Below are positions 15,384 through 23,546 of a stretch of DNA of 24,883 nucleotides, one piece after another; position 1 is the first letter of the stretch; each line of letters opens with the position of its first letter. The notes under the pieces are model-generated. The model was given only the letters and a program-made list of their open reading frames with translations. It ran no database searches and was not told where the DNA came from. Source of the DNA: a virus. Both the position numbers and the translations under genes were made by a program. The DNA lies in the IMG/VR virus record IMGVR_UViG_3300042924_000357, positions 1 through 24,883 of that record; one strand, written 5' to 3'.

Positions 15384-16292
15384 TTAGGTCAAATTAAATT
15401 TCTTGAGGGAGTCCATGATGGAACCCATACCGCCAACGGAAGACACTAACGAGCCTAAACCGCTCATCTGGGCTGGTGTAGAGCTAACTGTGGAAATAGG
15501 CAGACCTTGAAGCATGGACTGCAAGTACTGCGTCTTCTTCATTGGATCATCACGTTGTGCGAGGAATTCGTTGTAGTCTGCGCTAATGCCTTGTTGCTCA
15601 ATGCCACGCTGTTGACCGCCTGCCTCAGACATCATGTCAGCCAAAGTCTTGGCTTGGGCTTGCTCAGTATTAAACTGGCCCATGGCTTTGTCGTACGCAC
15701 TTGCGTACCCTGTACCAATAGCTTTGTTCTGCTCTTGGAGCAGATTGCGGTTAGCCTCAGACTCCATGATGGCCTGACGGCCACCGCCATAACCACCGGA
15801 TTGGGTCATCTTGGCTAGGCCGGGCTGAAGGTTGATCTCTGACTGGCGACGTAGTTCTTCCAACTGAGGCTGGAGGACGGACTGCAAGTATGGGTTCATA
15901 TACTGCGAGGCAACGCCAGTTTGGCCGCTAGATTGGCCGCCCATGGGAGCGCCCATACCGCCCATAGGAGCGCCAGCACCTGTCCCAATAGGTTGAGTGT
16001 TATAGATACCGGGAGACATAGCAGGAGGTTGGTACGCACCTGTAGAGCTAAAAGACTGACCAAGCTGGCCGGGGAAGGCCAGATTACCCAAACCTTGGAA
16101 TACTTTGGATTGCAGGCCAGACTCACCCGCAGTCTGTGGGCCACCGTACACAGCATAAGGCTGCTCTGAAATAGCTTGGGCTTTGCCAAGCATATCCGTT
16201 ACATACGGGCCTGCCCACTCAGAAAGAGTCTGTTGATTAGACCCGCCTGTTGAGGGCATGGAGAAAGAAGAAGCTGGTGTAGGAGCGGCCAT
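15384..16292 (-). CDS. Conserved phage virion-associated protein
   Basis: 302 aa. Low-complexity Gly/Met/Pro-rich first third (MGGMGAPMGGQSSGQTG around residues 109-125), then a conserved-looking helical core (SQYMNPYLQSVLQPQLEELR, GGYGGGRQAIMESEANRN, AIGTGYASAYDKAMGQF) and a Gly/Ser-rich tail. This core occurs in structural modules of many podo- and siphovirus-like genomes, without a proven role. The start codon is preceded by TAAGG and then a GTTTAAAC palindrome (16293-16300) that fills the space between the ribosome site and ATG. The 9-base gap to the upstream gene indicates co-translation. Confidence 0.75.
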   Translation of the reverse strand: MAAPTPASSFSMPSTGGSNQQTLSEWAGPYVTDMLGKAQAISEQPYAVYGGPQTAGESGLQSKVFQGLGNLAFPGQLGQSFSSTGAYQPPAMSPGIYNTQPIGTGAGAPMGGMGAPMGGQSSGQTGVASQYMNPYLQSVLQPQLEELRRQSEINLQPGLAKMTQSGGYGGGRQAIMESEANRNLLQEQNKAIGTGYASAYDKAMGQFNTEQAQAKTLADMMSEAGGQQRGIEQQGISADYNEFLAQRDDPMKKTQYLQSMLQGLPISTVSSTPAQMSGLGSLVSSVGGMGSIMDSLKKFNLT

Positions 16293-16301
16293 GTTTAAAC
16301 C

Positions 16302-17261
16302 TTATGCTGGTAAATGTTTGTCAGCCTTGGAATTGGCTGCAACGTTTTTCAAAGTTTTGCCACGAGCTTTCTGGATGCGATCCATCATGGCATATAGTTT
16401 ACGTGCTCCTGCGTCTGTAGATCCATTACCGATCTCAGAAACAATACGGGCTGGAATGACAAACTCACCATCGGCCAGACGGGCTGGTTGGTTCTTCCCA
16501 ATCATCGCAGGGATGTCATCAGACACACCATCGCCCGGCCCTTTAAGGAGGCGACCGCCATCGGAGTAACTGCCCAAAGAACCTAGTCCACCCTGAGCCA
16601 TACCTCCTGCGGCATATTTATCTACAAATAAATTATCATTTGGAGAGGCTGGAGCGGCTGGCGCTACTGGAGCGGCTGGCGCTGCCGGGGCAGCAGCCTG
16701 AGGCGTGTAAACCATAGGGGAGAAGTAGGTCACACCACCTGAACCGGGGCGACGTGCAATGCCTGCGTTTGGCCCCATCGCAGCCTGATAACGAGACTGA
16801 ATATCCGCTACCGGAGCCTTGGTGATTTCAGAAATACGCTGAGGAGAAACGCCGTATTCGTTCATTGAACGAGCAATCATGGCATCGTTTAAACCGGGTC
16901 GCTTTAGATAATCCATGACTTCGGTGTCGGATGGTTTGTAACCCATACCAACCGTGCTTACAGGAGCGGCGTACTGCGTGCGTGAAGCTGTGTACTTTGG
17001 TATGCTTCCTTGATAGCCCTTGAAGCCACCACCCCCACCACCACCGCCAATAGAATTAAGTAAAGCGCCAATGCCGCCAAGACTGGCTAACTGTGCAGTT
17101 GTTCCAGACTTACCAGACAGGATGCCTTTAATGGAATCTAAGATGCCCGGATCGTAATTGATGCTAGACAGGATGTCGGCATTGGACGGAGATGAGCCTA
17201 AATCATTGTAGGCAAACGCATCGTTCCTAGGATCCGCAAAAAAATCGTATTCTTCACCCAT
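16302..17261 (-). CDS. Virion protein with C-terminal DGVSDxIPA motif region
   Basis: 319 aa; start one base after the previous stop, with AGAGG upstream. Features: a Gly run (GGGGGGGF, about residues 73-80); a helical module at about 106-162 (EVMDYLKRPGLNDAMIARSM, NEYGVSPQRISEI, VADIQSRYQAAMG) that resembles the modules of the next-upstream 1978-aa protein; an Ala/Pro-rich linker (AAPAAPAAPVAPAAPASP); and a C-terminal part with GGRLLKGPGDGVSDDIPAMI, ARLADGEFVIPARIVSEIG and GARKLYAMMDRIQ. The last pattern is widespread in phage tail-associated proteins. It is probably a minor tail or ejection component; the exact role is unknown. Confidence 0.8.
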   Translation of the reverse strand: MGEEYDFFADPRNDAFAYNDLGSSPSNADILSSINYDPGILDSIKGILSGKSGTTAQLASLGGIGALLNSIGGGGGGGGFKGYQGSIPKYTASRTQYAAPVSTVGMGYKPSDTEVMDYLKRPGLNDAMIARSMNEYGVSPQRISEITKAPVADIQSRYQAAMGPNAGIARRPGSGGVTYFSPMVYTPQAAAPAAPAAPVAPAAPASPNDNLFVDKYAAGGMAQGGLGSLGSYSDGGRLLKGPGDGVSDDIPAMIGKNQPARLADGEFVIPARIVSEIGNGSTDAGARKLYAMMDRIQKARGKTLKNVAANSKADKHLPA

Positions 17262-17262
17262 A

Positions 17263-20200
17263 TTAGCCTCTTGCTTGAATAATTTGCATTAACTCTTCTT
17301 GCGTCATATTGTTGTCGCCTGAAGACATGATTTGTTGAAGTAACGCAGATATGTCATTTTCGCCGCCTTTTGCTTCTTGTGCAACAGGCATTGCTTGCGG
17401 TGCTTGTTCTGCGCCTGCCTTGGTAACACTTAACTCATGGTACGGAGACATCATCAAATCGCCCGTCGGGGCAACTTGCTGTTTCTGACCACCAAAGTCC
17501 TTGCCGTAATAGAACACACTTGCCAGCGGAGCAACCATAGACTCGCCTCCACCGCCGCTTTGTGGCATCTGCGGTTGCGTTGGTGTGCCCGTCTTCTTGG
17601 GCGGTGTCTTGGTTGGCGGTGTAGTTGTTGTAGGAACTGGCGTAACCGTCGGCGTAACTACTGGCGGTGTCGTTAGAGGTGTTGATGTCAACACATCTGG
17701 TGGCGTGTAAACGCCGGGAATCGTTACATCCCCAACTGTAATTGCGTCAGGCGTAGAAACATTAACGTCTGTTTTAACGGTCGGAGTTGTATCCACCGTT
17801 GGGTTAGTTGTAACCGTGGGATTAGTTGTGACTGTCGGGTTGGTCGTCACCGTAGGATTGGTGGTGACGGTTGGGTTGGTATTTACAGTCGGATTTGTAG
17901 TAACCGCAGCATTGGTTGTTACGGTTGGGTTAGTAGTGACCGCAGGATTGGTCGTAACCGCTGCATTGGTAGTTGCATCAGTTGCAGTATCCGTGGCTGT
18001 ATTCGTGGCTGCGTTGGTAGCGGCATTGGTATCAACCGCTGTATTTGTAACCGTATTGGCTGCTGTGTTGGTTGCAGCGTTTGTGTTTGCAGCCGTGGTT
18101 GTGGCAGTAGCTGTATCAGTTGCAGTGTCTGTGGCTGTATTAGTTGTAACCTTAGCTGCTGTCAAAGCGTTTAAAGCAGCCTGAGCCGCAGCTTTGGCAT
18201 CAGCAGCAGCCTTTGCATCAGCCGCAGTTTTTGCAGCAGCAGCAGCGTCAGCGGCAACTTGCGCGTCAATCTCAGCTTGGGCTATAGCAGCGGCCTGTGC
18301 ATCTGAAGCAGCTTTTGCAGCAGCAACGGTCTGAGCGGCAGCCGCATCAGCAGCCGCTTGAGCATCGGCAGCAGTCTGAGCGTCAATTACAGCCTGAGCA
18401 TCGGCAGCAGCCTTTGCAGCGGCAGCGGCAGCAGCCGCATCGGCGGCGGCTTTAGCATCAGCGGCAGATTTTGCGGCAGCAGCGGCGGCGGCAGCGGCAG
18501 CGGCCTCAGCAGCGGCTTTGGTAGCGGCATCCGCACTAGCAGCAGCGGCAGCAGCGGCCTCGGCAGCAGCCGTGGCGGCGGCGGCATCAGCCGCAGCTTG
18601 ATCGGCAGCAAGTTTAGCGGCAGCGTCAGCCTTTGCTTGAACTTCAGCCGCAAGAGCGGCATCGGCGGCAATCTTGGCATCAAGAGCAGCTTTTGCTTCA
18701 GCCTTAGCTTTAGCTTCAGCAGCGGCTGCGACTTGTGCTTCAATTGCAGCTTTCGTATCAGCGGCCAGTTGTGCAGCGGCAGCATCTGCTTTAGCTTTAG
18801 CATCAATGAGGGCTTGTGCATCGGCAGCCGCTTTGACTTCAGCCGCTATTTCAGCGTCAGTCTTTCCTTTAACTTTAACGTCAGCAGCCTTGGCCACGCT
18901 GTCAGCAGTAACTTTAGAACTCATAGCTGCAACCACATCGCCAATATCTACACCAGCCGCATCCATGGCAGTCACAATGTCAGCTTGTGAAGCATCAGGA
19001 TTGGCTGCAAGCCAGCCGTTAATTGCGTCATACACTTGCTGTTGGCTTGTATTATTAGCCGCTGCATACTGCATTGCTGGGCTAAGATCTATGTTTGATG
19101 TGTCTATCAAGCCAGCATTAGTTAAAGTACTTGTTACATCCTCTGGAGCAACAAAAATATTAGTTTTGGAATCAACCAAGGAACTAATGTTATTACTACC
19201 GTCAAAAGACTTTAGGCCTGCATCGTTTAGCTCTTGTGTAAACGTTTGCTGTACATCCGAAACCGAGTTGGACAGATTAGAGGCGGCATCAATACTTCCG
19301 GTTGTTTTGCCAGCGACAAAGCCACCAACGACACCTTGAGTCAAAGCCTTGTTTAAATCAACCTTGCCGGTCAGGGCGTAATCGGTAATTGCAGAAGTTA
19401 AAAACTCTTCGCCAAACTCAGATCCACCTTCTTTGGCAATGCCAGTTGCACTCTTAGTTGCGGCTTTTTCAACAGACTTAGTGATCTTGTTGATGACCGC
19501 AGTATCCACAATACCGGCTGTAGCCACAGTAACTGCACTGGCAATATAAAACGCAGACATGCCTTCAGCATCTGCTTGAGCGGGTGTTTTGCCTGCTTTA
19601 ATGGCATCACGATACTTGTCGTTGTACGCTGCGCCGCCAGACTCAATGGCGTTTAAACCCATATCTAAGCCAACTGCGCCTAGTTTTCCAAGCAAGCTAA
19701 CCGATTTGAGTGCCAAGCCCATGGGCAAAGCTTCTTGCAATACTTCAATCGCTGCCATGTTAATAGACAGAGGATTTTCGTAAATGGCTTTTGCGCCAGC
19801 AATAATTTTTGCGCCTAGGCCTTCTGCATTGTTAACAGCATTGATAACGTTGGCGTTGGCTTGATTTACCGATTCCAACTGCAAGGATTCGCCAGTACGG
19901 GTCATGGATTGACCGGCATTGGTTAAGGTGTTGTTTGCGCCTGTTAAGCCTACCGCTGCCGCACTACCGCCCACAAAATCAAGCGTTTGACCAGCCGCTT
20001 GCTGTATGTTGGACAAACCTTGGATCACAACATTGGCAGCCGTGCCTTTTCCAAAGACGCTTTCTATTGCAGCCTTTGCTGTAGCGGCTTTTTGCTCGGC
20101 ATTGGCAAGATCTAATGCTTCATTTTGGGCCAGTAGTTTTCTTGTTTCAGAAGCGTATTCATTTGGCCCACTGCCTATGATCCTTGCCAGCGTGTCGTTC

Positions 20201-23199
20201 TGTGCCGCAACAGTGCTAGATGCGTCAGTTTTGGTAGAAAGATTAGATGCGTTTAAAGCAGCAATTGCTTTGTCTGCTGCGGTGATGTTTAAGTCAGGAC
20301 GTTCTGCTGCCGTGGCATTGACAAAACTTTCAGTCTTGCCGGTTGCAGGGTTAAACCAATCAAATTTGGTTCCGGGTGGTAAATCTTTGCGTGCCAAAGC
20401 AAATGCTTCGTTAAACGACGCAGAGTTTTTAATATCGTCTTTAGTGGCTGCTATTTTGGCTTCGTTTAAAGCACTGGTAACTTGTGCATTGGACGTGCCC
20501 ATGGTGTAAGTATTGCCACCAAAGGTAAAGGTCGTTCCGGTTGGGTTGCGTAGTTTAGCTAAATAGGCTGCTTCATCAAGGTTGTCTGCTTCTGCGTTGC
20601 CAATAACAGTATTATTTGCTTTGGCGTTAGCCGCAATTTGAGCGTCAATACCGGCAAACTCACCACCGGCTAGATTAGCGGCTGTAGTGGCGGCACGATT
20701 GTCAGCCGCAACAATCCTTTCTAAATCAGTAATTGTTGCAGCGGCGTTATTGTTGTCAAGGGTGTACGTACCACCACCAAACGTAAATTTATTCAACCCT
20801 GCATTTTGAGCAGCGGTAGCGGCGGCATTGATGTCGCTTGCCCCAGAACCATCAAACGTTAAAGACTGGTTAATTTGATTGGAAATCTGAGTGTCGGTAT
20901 CGTCGGCAAGGTTAAAGTCTGCAAACGATGCTGCGCCTGAATTATTAACTAATCCAGACTTTTGCAACTGAGTTGTAATGTCTTTATTTCCACCTGTTAC
21001 ATCATTTACAGCGGCATTGCCAGCAGCAATGGCTGTACTAATAGCTATCTTGTCTAACGTCTGACCTGATAACGCACCTGTTACAGCTTGAGCAACAAGG
21101 TTTTTATTGGCGTTAGATAGGTCTGCAAAGCCCTCAATATTACCCAGAACCGCATCTACAGCACCGCTTGTTCCGCCTGAAGCCGCACCTGCAAGTACCG
21201 CGTCACCAATGTCTTTACCCGTTAATGCTGCCGTAACCCCTGCTGTTGTAGCTTTATTAAAAGAGTTGGTTAGAGTTTTGGTTAGGTCAGCCGACAGGCC
21301 AAGATCTTTAATAAAAGATGAGCCATCTTTCATAAAGTCCATGCCGGGAATTTGTGCCCCTACATAACTTACTGCGGCATTCTTAATTGCGTCACCAATG
21401 TCGTTGCCGCTTAAAACGCTTATTGCCATGTTGGCCGCAATTTGTTGCGGTAAAGACAAACCACCCGTAGCAATAGCAAGACCAATTTGAGCAATTGGCC
21501 CTAGATCCTGCATTAAGATTGCAAGATCATTAGATGTTGCCGCCGTGGTATAAAAAATAGGATTGCCTTGTGCATCAAATTGCACGTTGTAGCCGGTGTT
21601 TCCTTTGCCTTCAAACGTGCCGCCAAAAGCATTGCCTTTTTGACGTTCACCATATGTAGTGGCAACTTCTTGCCCAGTTAGCTTATTACCAAATACTTCT
21701 TGTTTACCTACAGGAGCCGTGTAAACAAGCTCTGAAGTACCTGAATCTCCGCCACTAAAGACTGTTTCTGACTTAACCAAACTAGGATCAATGGCGTTTC
21801 CATTTTGATCTACGTAACCAATAATTTTTTGTGAATAATATTGTTGACCTTCATTATCAGTTACCAAGTCACCCTGCCCGTATACAGGCTGTACAGCGGC
21901 ATCAACAGTTTTAGTAACCTTGCCAAACTGGTTAATGTCGGTAGCGCCAGTATCAGCAATGATTTTGGCCATATCCCTTGCATTAGCTTCAGCGGAACCT
22001 TTGCCCTCACCTTTCCACTTACTAGTCACGCCTTGGGCTAAGATTTGCTGCGTAATTTTTTCTATGGCAGCCGCTTTGTCCATTGGCGCAGCGGTTTGAG
22101 TTGCAGCAGCTTGGGTTGTTGCTGCTGGTAACGATGCAATACCTGCGGGTTGAGCAACAGCGGCAGGCGCAGCGGGCAAACTACTGTAAGCAGCATTAAC
22201 TTGAGCGGCACTAATTCCCATCCCCGCCGCTGCTGCTGTAATGTCAGCTTTACTGGCGTTAGGATCATTTTTAAGCGCATCAACCAATGCTTGGTTAACT
22301 TCTGCCTGCGTATATGTTTTAGTGGCGGCTGGTAAAGAAGCAATACCAGCGGTAGTTGCTTTAGCTGCTGCGTCGGCCTGCGCCTTAGCAGCGGCATCCG
22401 CTTGTGCTTTAGCCTGTGCATCTGTTTGGGCTTTGGCCGCAGCCGCTTGAGCGTCAGCTTTAGCCTTAGCTTGAGCATCTGCCTGAGCTTTAGCTTGGGC
22501 ATCTGCTTGTGCTTTGGCTTGAATTTCAGCTTGCACTTTCGCGGCAGCATCGGCCCTTGCTTTTGCTTCCGCATCAGCAGCAGCTTTGGCTTTGGCTTCA
22601 GCTTGTGCTTTAGCCGCTGCATCTGCCTGAGCTTTTGCGGCAGCGTCTGCTTGTGCTTTGGCATCGGCCTGAGCCTTAGCATCAGCAGCAGCTTTAGCTT
22701 GCGCCGCAGCCTCTGCTTTGGCTTTATCCGCAGCAGCTTGAGCAGCAGCCGCAGCTTCGGCAGCACGTTGAGCGGCAGCCTGTTGTGCAGCGGTTCTAGC
22801 GGCAGCTTCACGTGCGGCAGCCTCAGCAGCAGCTTTATCGGCAGCAGCTTGTGCGGCAGCGGCTACACGGGCAGCTTCGGCAGCGGCAGCTTGTTGGGCT
22901 GCTTGCTCCCGAACAGCAGCTTCGTTAGCGGCTTGCAATGCAGCAGCGTCGGCAGCACTTTGGCCAGCACCGGGAGCCTGAACTCCAGCACTACCAAAGT
23001 AATTACTAATGTCAGAAACAGAAAAACCAGTGGCGCGGGACAGGTCTGCCATGGAAACACCATTGGCAGCGGCTGCGGCAGCAATGGCAGCAGGATTGCT
23101 TAAGTTGGCTTGAACATAAGCAAGGATGTCTGCATCCGATATGCCACCAGATGGTGCAGTATCTTCGTATTGTGTGCTGTATCTACCTTGAACTGCCAT
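17263..23199 (-). CDS. Giant Ala-rich fibrous virion protein, probable ejection or tape-measure-like protein
   Basis: 1978 aa from the ATG at 23199, chosen because GGAAGG lies seven bases upstream and TAATG couples it to the previous stop; an in-frame ATG five codons earlier has no such site. Order by residue: 21-70, helical module 1; 80-283, nearly pure Ala/Lys/Gln/Asp/Glu with AKAQADAQ-type eight-residue repeats, TolA-like; 295-340, module 2; 540-740, Gly/Ala-rich hydrophobic helices ([21 protein letters not shown]); 802 and 889, twin FTFGGxTYT strands; 1187-1305, a helical module shared with the polyvalent protein; 1376-1428, module 3; 1436-1678, a second Ala-rich helix; 1742-1807, TTNPTV hexapeptides; then a Thr/Pro-rich linker and a short conserved-looking end ([16 protein letters not shown]). 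No catalytic motif is seen. An extended, membrane-touching ejection or tail-interior protein is the best guess. Confidence 0.75.
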   Translation of the reverse strand: MAVQGRYSTQYEDTAPSGGISDADILAYVQANLSNPAAIAAAAAANGVSMADLSRATGFSVSDISNYFGSAGVQAPGAGQSAADAAALQAANEAAVREQAAQQAAAAEAARVAAAAQAAADKAAAEAAAREAAARTAAQQAAAQRAAEAAAAAQAAADKAKAEAAAQAKAAADAKAQADAKAQADAAAKAQADAAAKAQAEAKAKAAADAEAKARADAAAKVQAEIQAKAQADAQAKAQADAQAKAKADAQAAAAKAQTDAQAKAQADAAAKAQADAAAKATTAGIASLPAATKTYTQAEVNQALVDALKNDPNASKADITAAAAGMGISAAQVNAAYSSLPAAPAAVAQPAGIASLPAATTQAAATQTAAPMDKAAAIEKITQQILAQGVTSKWKGEGKGSAEANARDMAKIIADTGATDINQFGKVTKTVDAAVQPVYGQGDLVTDNEGQQYYSQKIIGYVDQNGNAIDPSLVKSETVFSGGDSGTSELVYTAPVGKQEVFGNKLTGQEVATTYGERQKGNAFGGTFEGKGNTGYNVQFDAQGNPIFYTTAATSNDLAILMQDLGPIAQIGLAIATGGLSLPQQIAANMAISVLSGNDIGDAIKNAAVSYVGAQIPGMDFMKDGSSFIKDLGLSADLTKTLTNSFNKATTAGVTAALTGKDIGDAVLAGAASGGTSGAVDAVLGNIEGFADLSNANKNLVAQAVTGALSGQTLDKIAISTAIAAGNAAVNDVTGGNKDITTQLQKSGLVNNSGAASFADFNLADDTDTQISNQINQSLTFDGSGASDINAAATAAQNAGLNKFTFGGGTYTLDNNNAAATITDLERIVAADNRAATTAANLAGGEFAGIDAQIAANAKANNTVIGNAEADNLDEAAYLAKLRNPTGTTFTFGGNTYTMGTSNAQVTSALNEAKIAATKDDIKNSASFNEAFALARKDLPPGTKFDWFNPATGKTESFVNATAAERPDLNITAADKAIAALNASNLSTKTDASSTVAAQNDTLARIIGSGPNEYASETRKLLAQNEALDLANAEQKAATAKAAIESVFGKGTAANVVIQGLSNIQQAAGQTLDFVGGSAAAVGLTGANNTLTNAGQSMTRTGESLQLESVNQANANVINAVNNAEGLGAKIIAGAKAIYENPLSINMAAIEVLQEALPMGLALKSVSLLGKLGAVGLDMGLNAIESGGAAYNDKYRDAIKAGKTPAQADAEGMSAFYIASAVTVATAGIVDTAVINKITKSVEKAATKSATGIAKEGGSEFGEEFLTSAITDYALTGKVDLNKALTQGVVGGFVAGKTTGSIDAASNLSNSVSDVQQTFTQELNDAGLKSFDGSNNISSLVDSKTNIFVAPEDVTSTLTNAGLIDTSNIDLSPAMQYAAANNTSQQQVYDAINGWLAANPDASQADIVTAMDAAGVDIGDVVAAMSSKVTADSVAKAADVKVKGKTDAEIAAEVKAAADAQALIDAKAKADAAAAQLAADTKAAIEAQVAAAAEAKAKAEAKAALDAKIAADAALAAEVQAKADAAAKLAADQAAADAAAATAAAEAAAAAAASADAATKAAAEAAAAAAAAAAAKSAADAKAAADAAAAAAAAKAAADAQAVIDAQTAADAQAAADAAAAQTVAAAKAASDAQAAAIAQAEIDAQVAADAAAAAKTAADAKAAADAKAAAQAALNALTAAKVTTNTATDTATDTATATTTAANTNAATNTAANTVTNTAVDTNAATNAATNTATDTATDATTNAAVTTNPAVTTNPTVTTNAAVTTNPTVNTNPTVTTNPTVTTNPTVTTNPTVTTNPTVDTTPTVKTDVNVSTPDAITVGDVTIPGVYTPPDVLTSTPLTTPPVVTPTVTPVPTTTTPPTKTPPKKTGTPTQPQMPQSGGGGESMVAPLASVFYYGKDFGGQKQQVAPTGDLMMSPYHELSVTKAGAEQAPQAMPVAQEAKGGENDISALLQQIMSSGDNNMTQEELMQIIQARG
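17776..17973 (-). repeat. Tandem 18-bp repeats encoding TTNPTV hexapeptides
   Basis: Eleven in-frame 18-bp units code for TTNPTV or close variants ([24 protein letters not shown]). DNA units differ mainly at third codon positions, so amplification is not very recent or the protein repeat is under selection. It is followed upstream (17974-18165) by a looser Thr/Asn/Ala-rich stretch. The tract probably forms an extended, non-helical linker near the C-terminus of the giant protein. Confidence 0.9.
18165..18890 (-). repeat. Ala-rich GCN low-complexity tract
   Basis: About 240 codons dominated by Ala with Asp, Lys, Gln and Glu ([20 protein letters not shown] type) inside the giant protein. On DNA it is a run of degenerate GCN triplets. 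It should form one long helix. It also generates long antisense open frames that are not genes. Confidence 0.85.
22350..22960 (-). repeat. Ala-rich tract with eight-residue repeats
   Basis: About 200 codons of Ala/Lys/Gln/Asp/Glu. The clearest register is an eight-residue unit, AKAQADAQ, repeated with changes (24-bp DNA period). The composition resembles the periplasm-spanning helix of TolA. This is the second Ala-rich tract of the giant protein and lies near its N-terminus. Confidence 0.85.
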
Positions 23200-23546
23200 T
23201 ATCCAACCTTCCAATTCGTGCCATCAGAATATACAGGCACAGCGACTGCCCCACCAGTCGCAACGGTAGCCCCAAATGTTGGGCCTAAAGCATCTGTTAC
23301 AAAAGCTCTTGCGCCCTTGCCTGAAGTAACTGCGCTGGGTAGCGTAGCCACCGTGTAATTAGTCAAAGGAGGCACTACGCCAGAGGCCATCAACTGCGTA
23401 GTTAACGCATCAATCCTGTTGAAGTACAGACGCAAGATGTTTAACATCTGGTCAAAATACACACGGTCGTACTCACCCGGAGGAAGCGGCAAGTTAGGTG
23501 CTGCTACCTTGTTTAAATCAAAATCAGTGGTGACAATAAAGCTCAT
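23199..23546 (-). CDS. Small phage structural protein, hypothetical
   Basis: 115 aa, joined to the upstream tail gene by an ATGA overlap and to the giant protein by TAATG. The N-terminal part has [20 protein letters not shown] followed by YFNRIDAL, a pattern common at the start of small phage tail-associated proteins. The C-terminal part ([20 protein letters not shown], then [13 protein letters not shown]) looks like the short beta-rich domain found at the ends of phage tail fibre or receptor-side proteins. It probably belongs to the tail or tail-fibre assembly. Confidence 0.75.
   Translation of the reverse strand: MSFIVTTDFDLNKVAAPNLPLPPGEYDRVYFDQMLNILRLYFNRIDALTTQLMASGVVPPLTNYTVATLPSAVTSGKGARAFVTDALGPTFGATVATGGAVAVPVYSDGTNWKVG

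Noticed and set aside
17776-17973. CRISPR-like array
   Set aside because: The 18-bp units are contiguous in-frame codons with no spacers and vary at third codon positions, so they are a coding tandem repeat.
22062-23103. Long antisense and alternate-frame ORFs over the Ala-rich tracts (also 18358-19339)
   Set aside because: They are by-products of GCN-rich low-complexity DNA, which lacks stops in several frames and gives Leu/Pro/Lys-rich or Ser/Gly-rich nonsense proteins.
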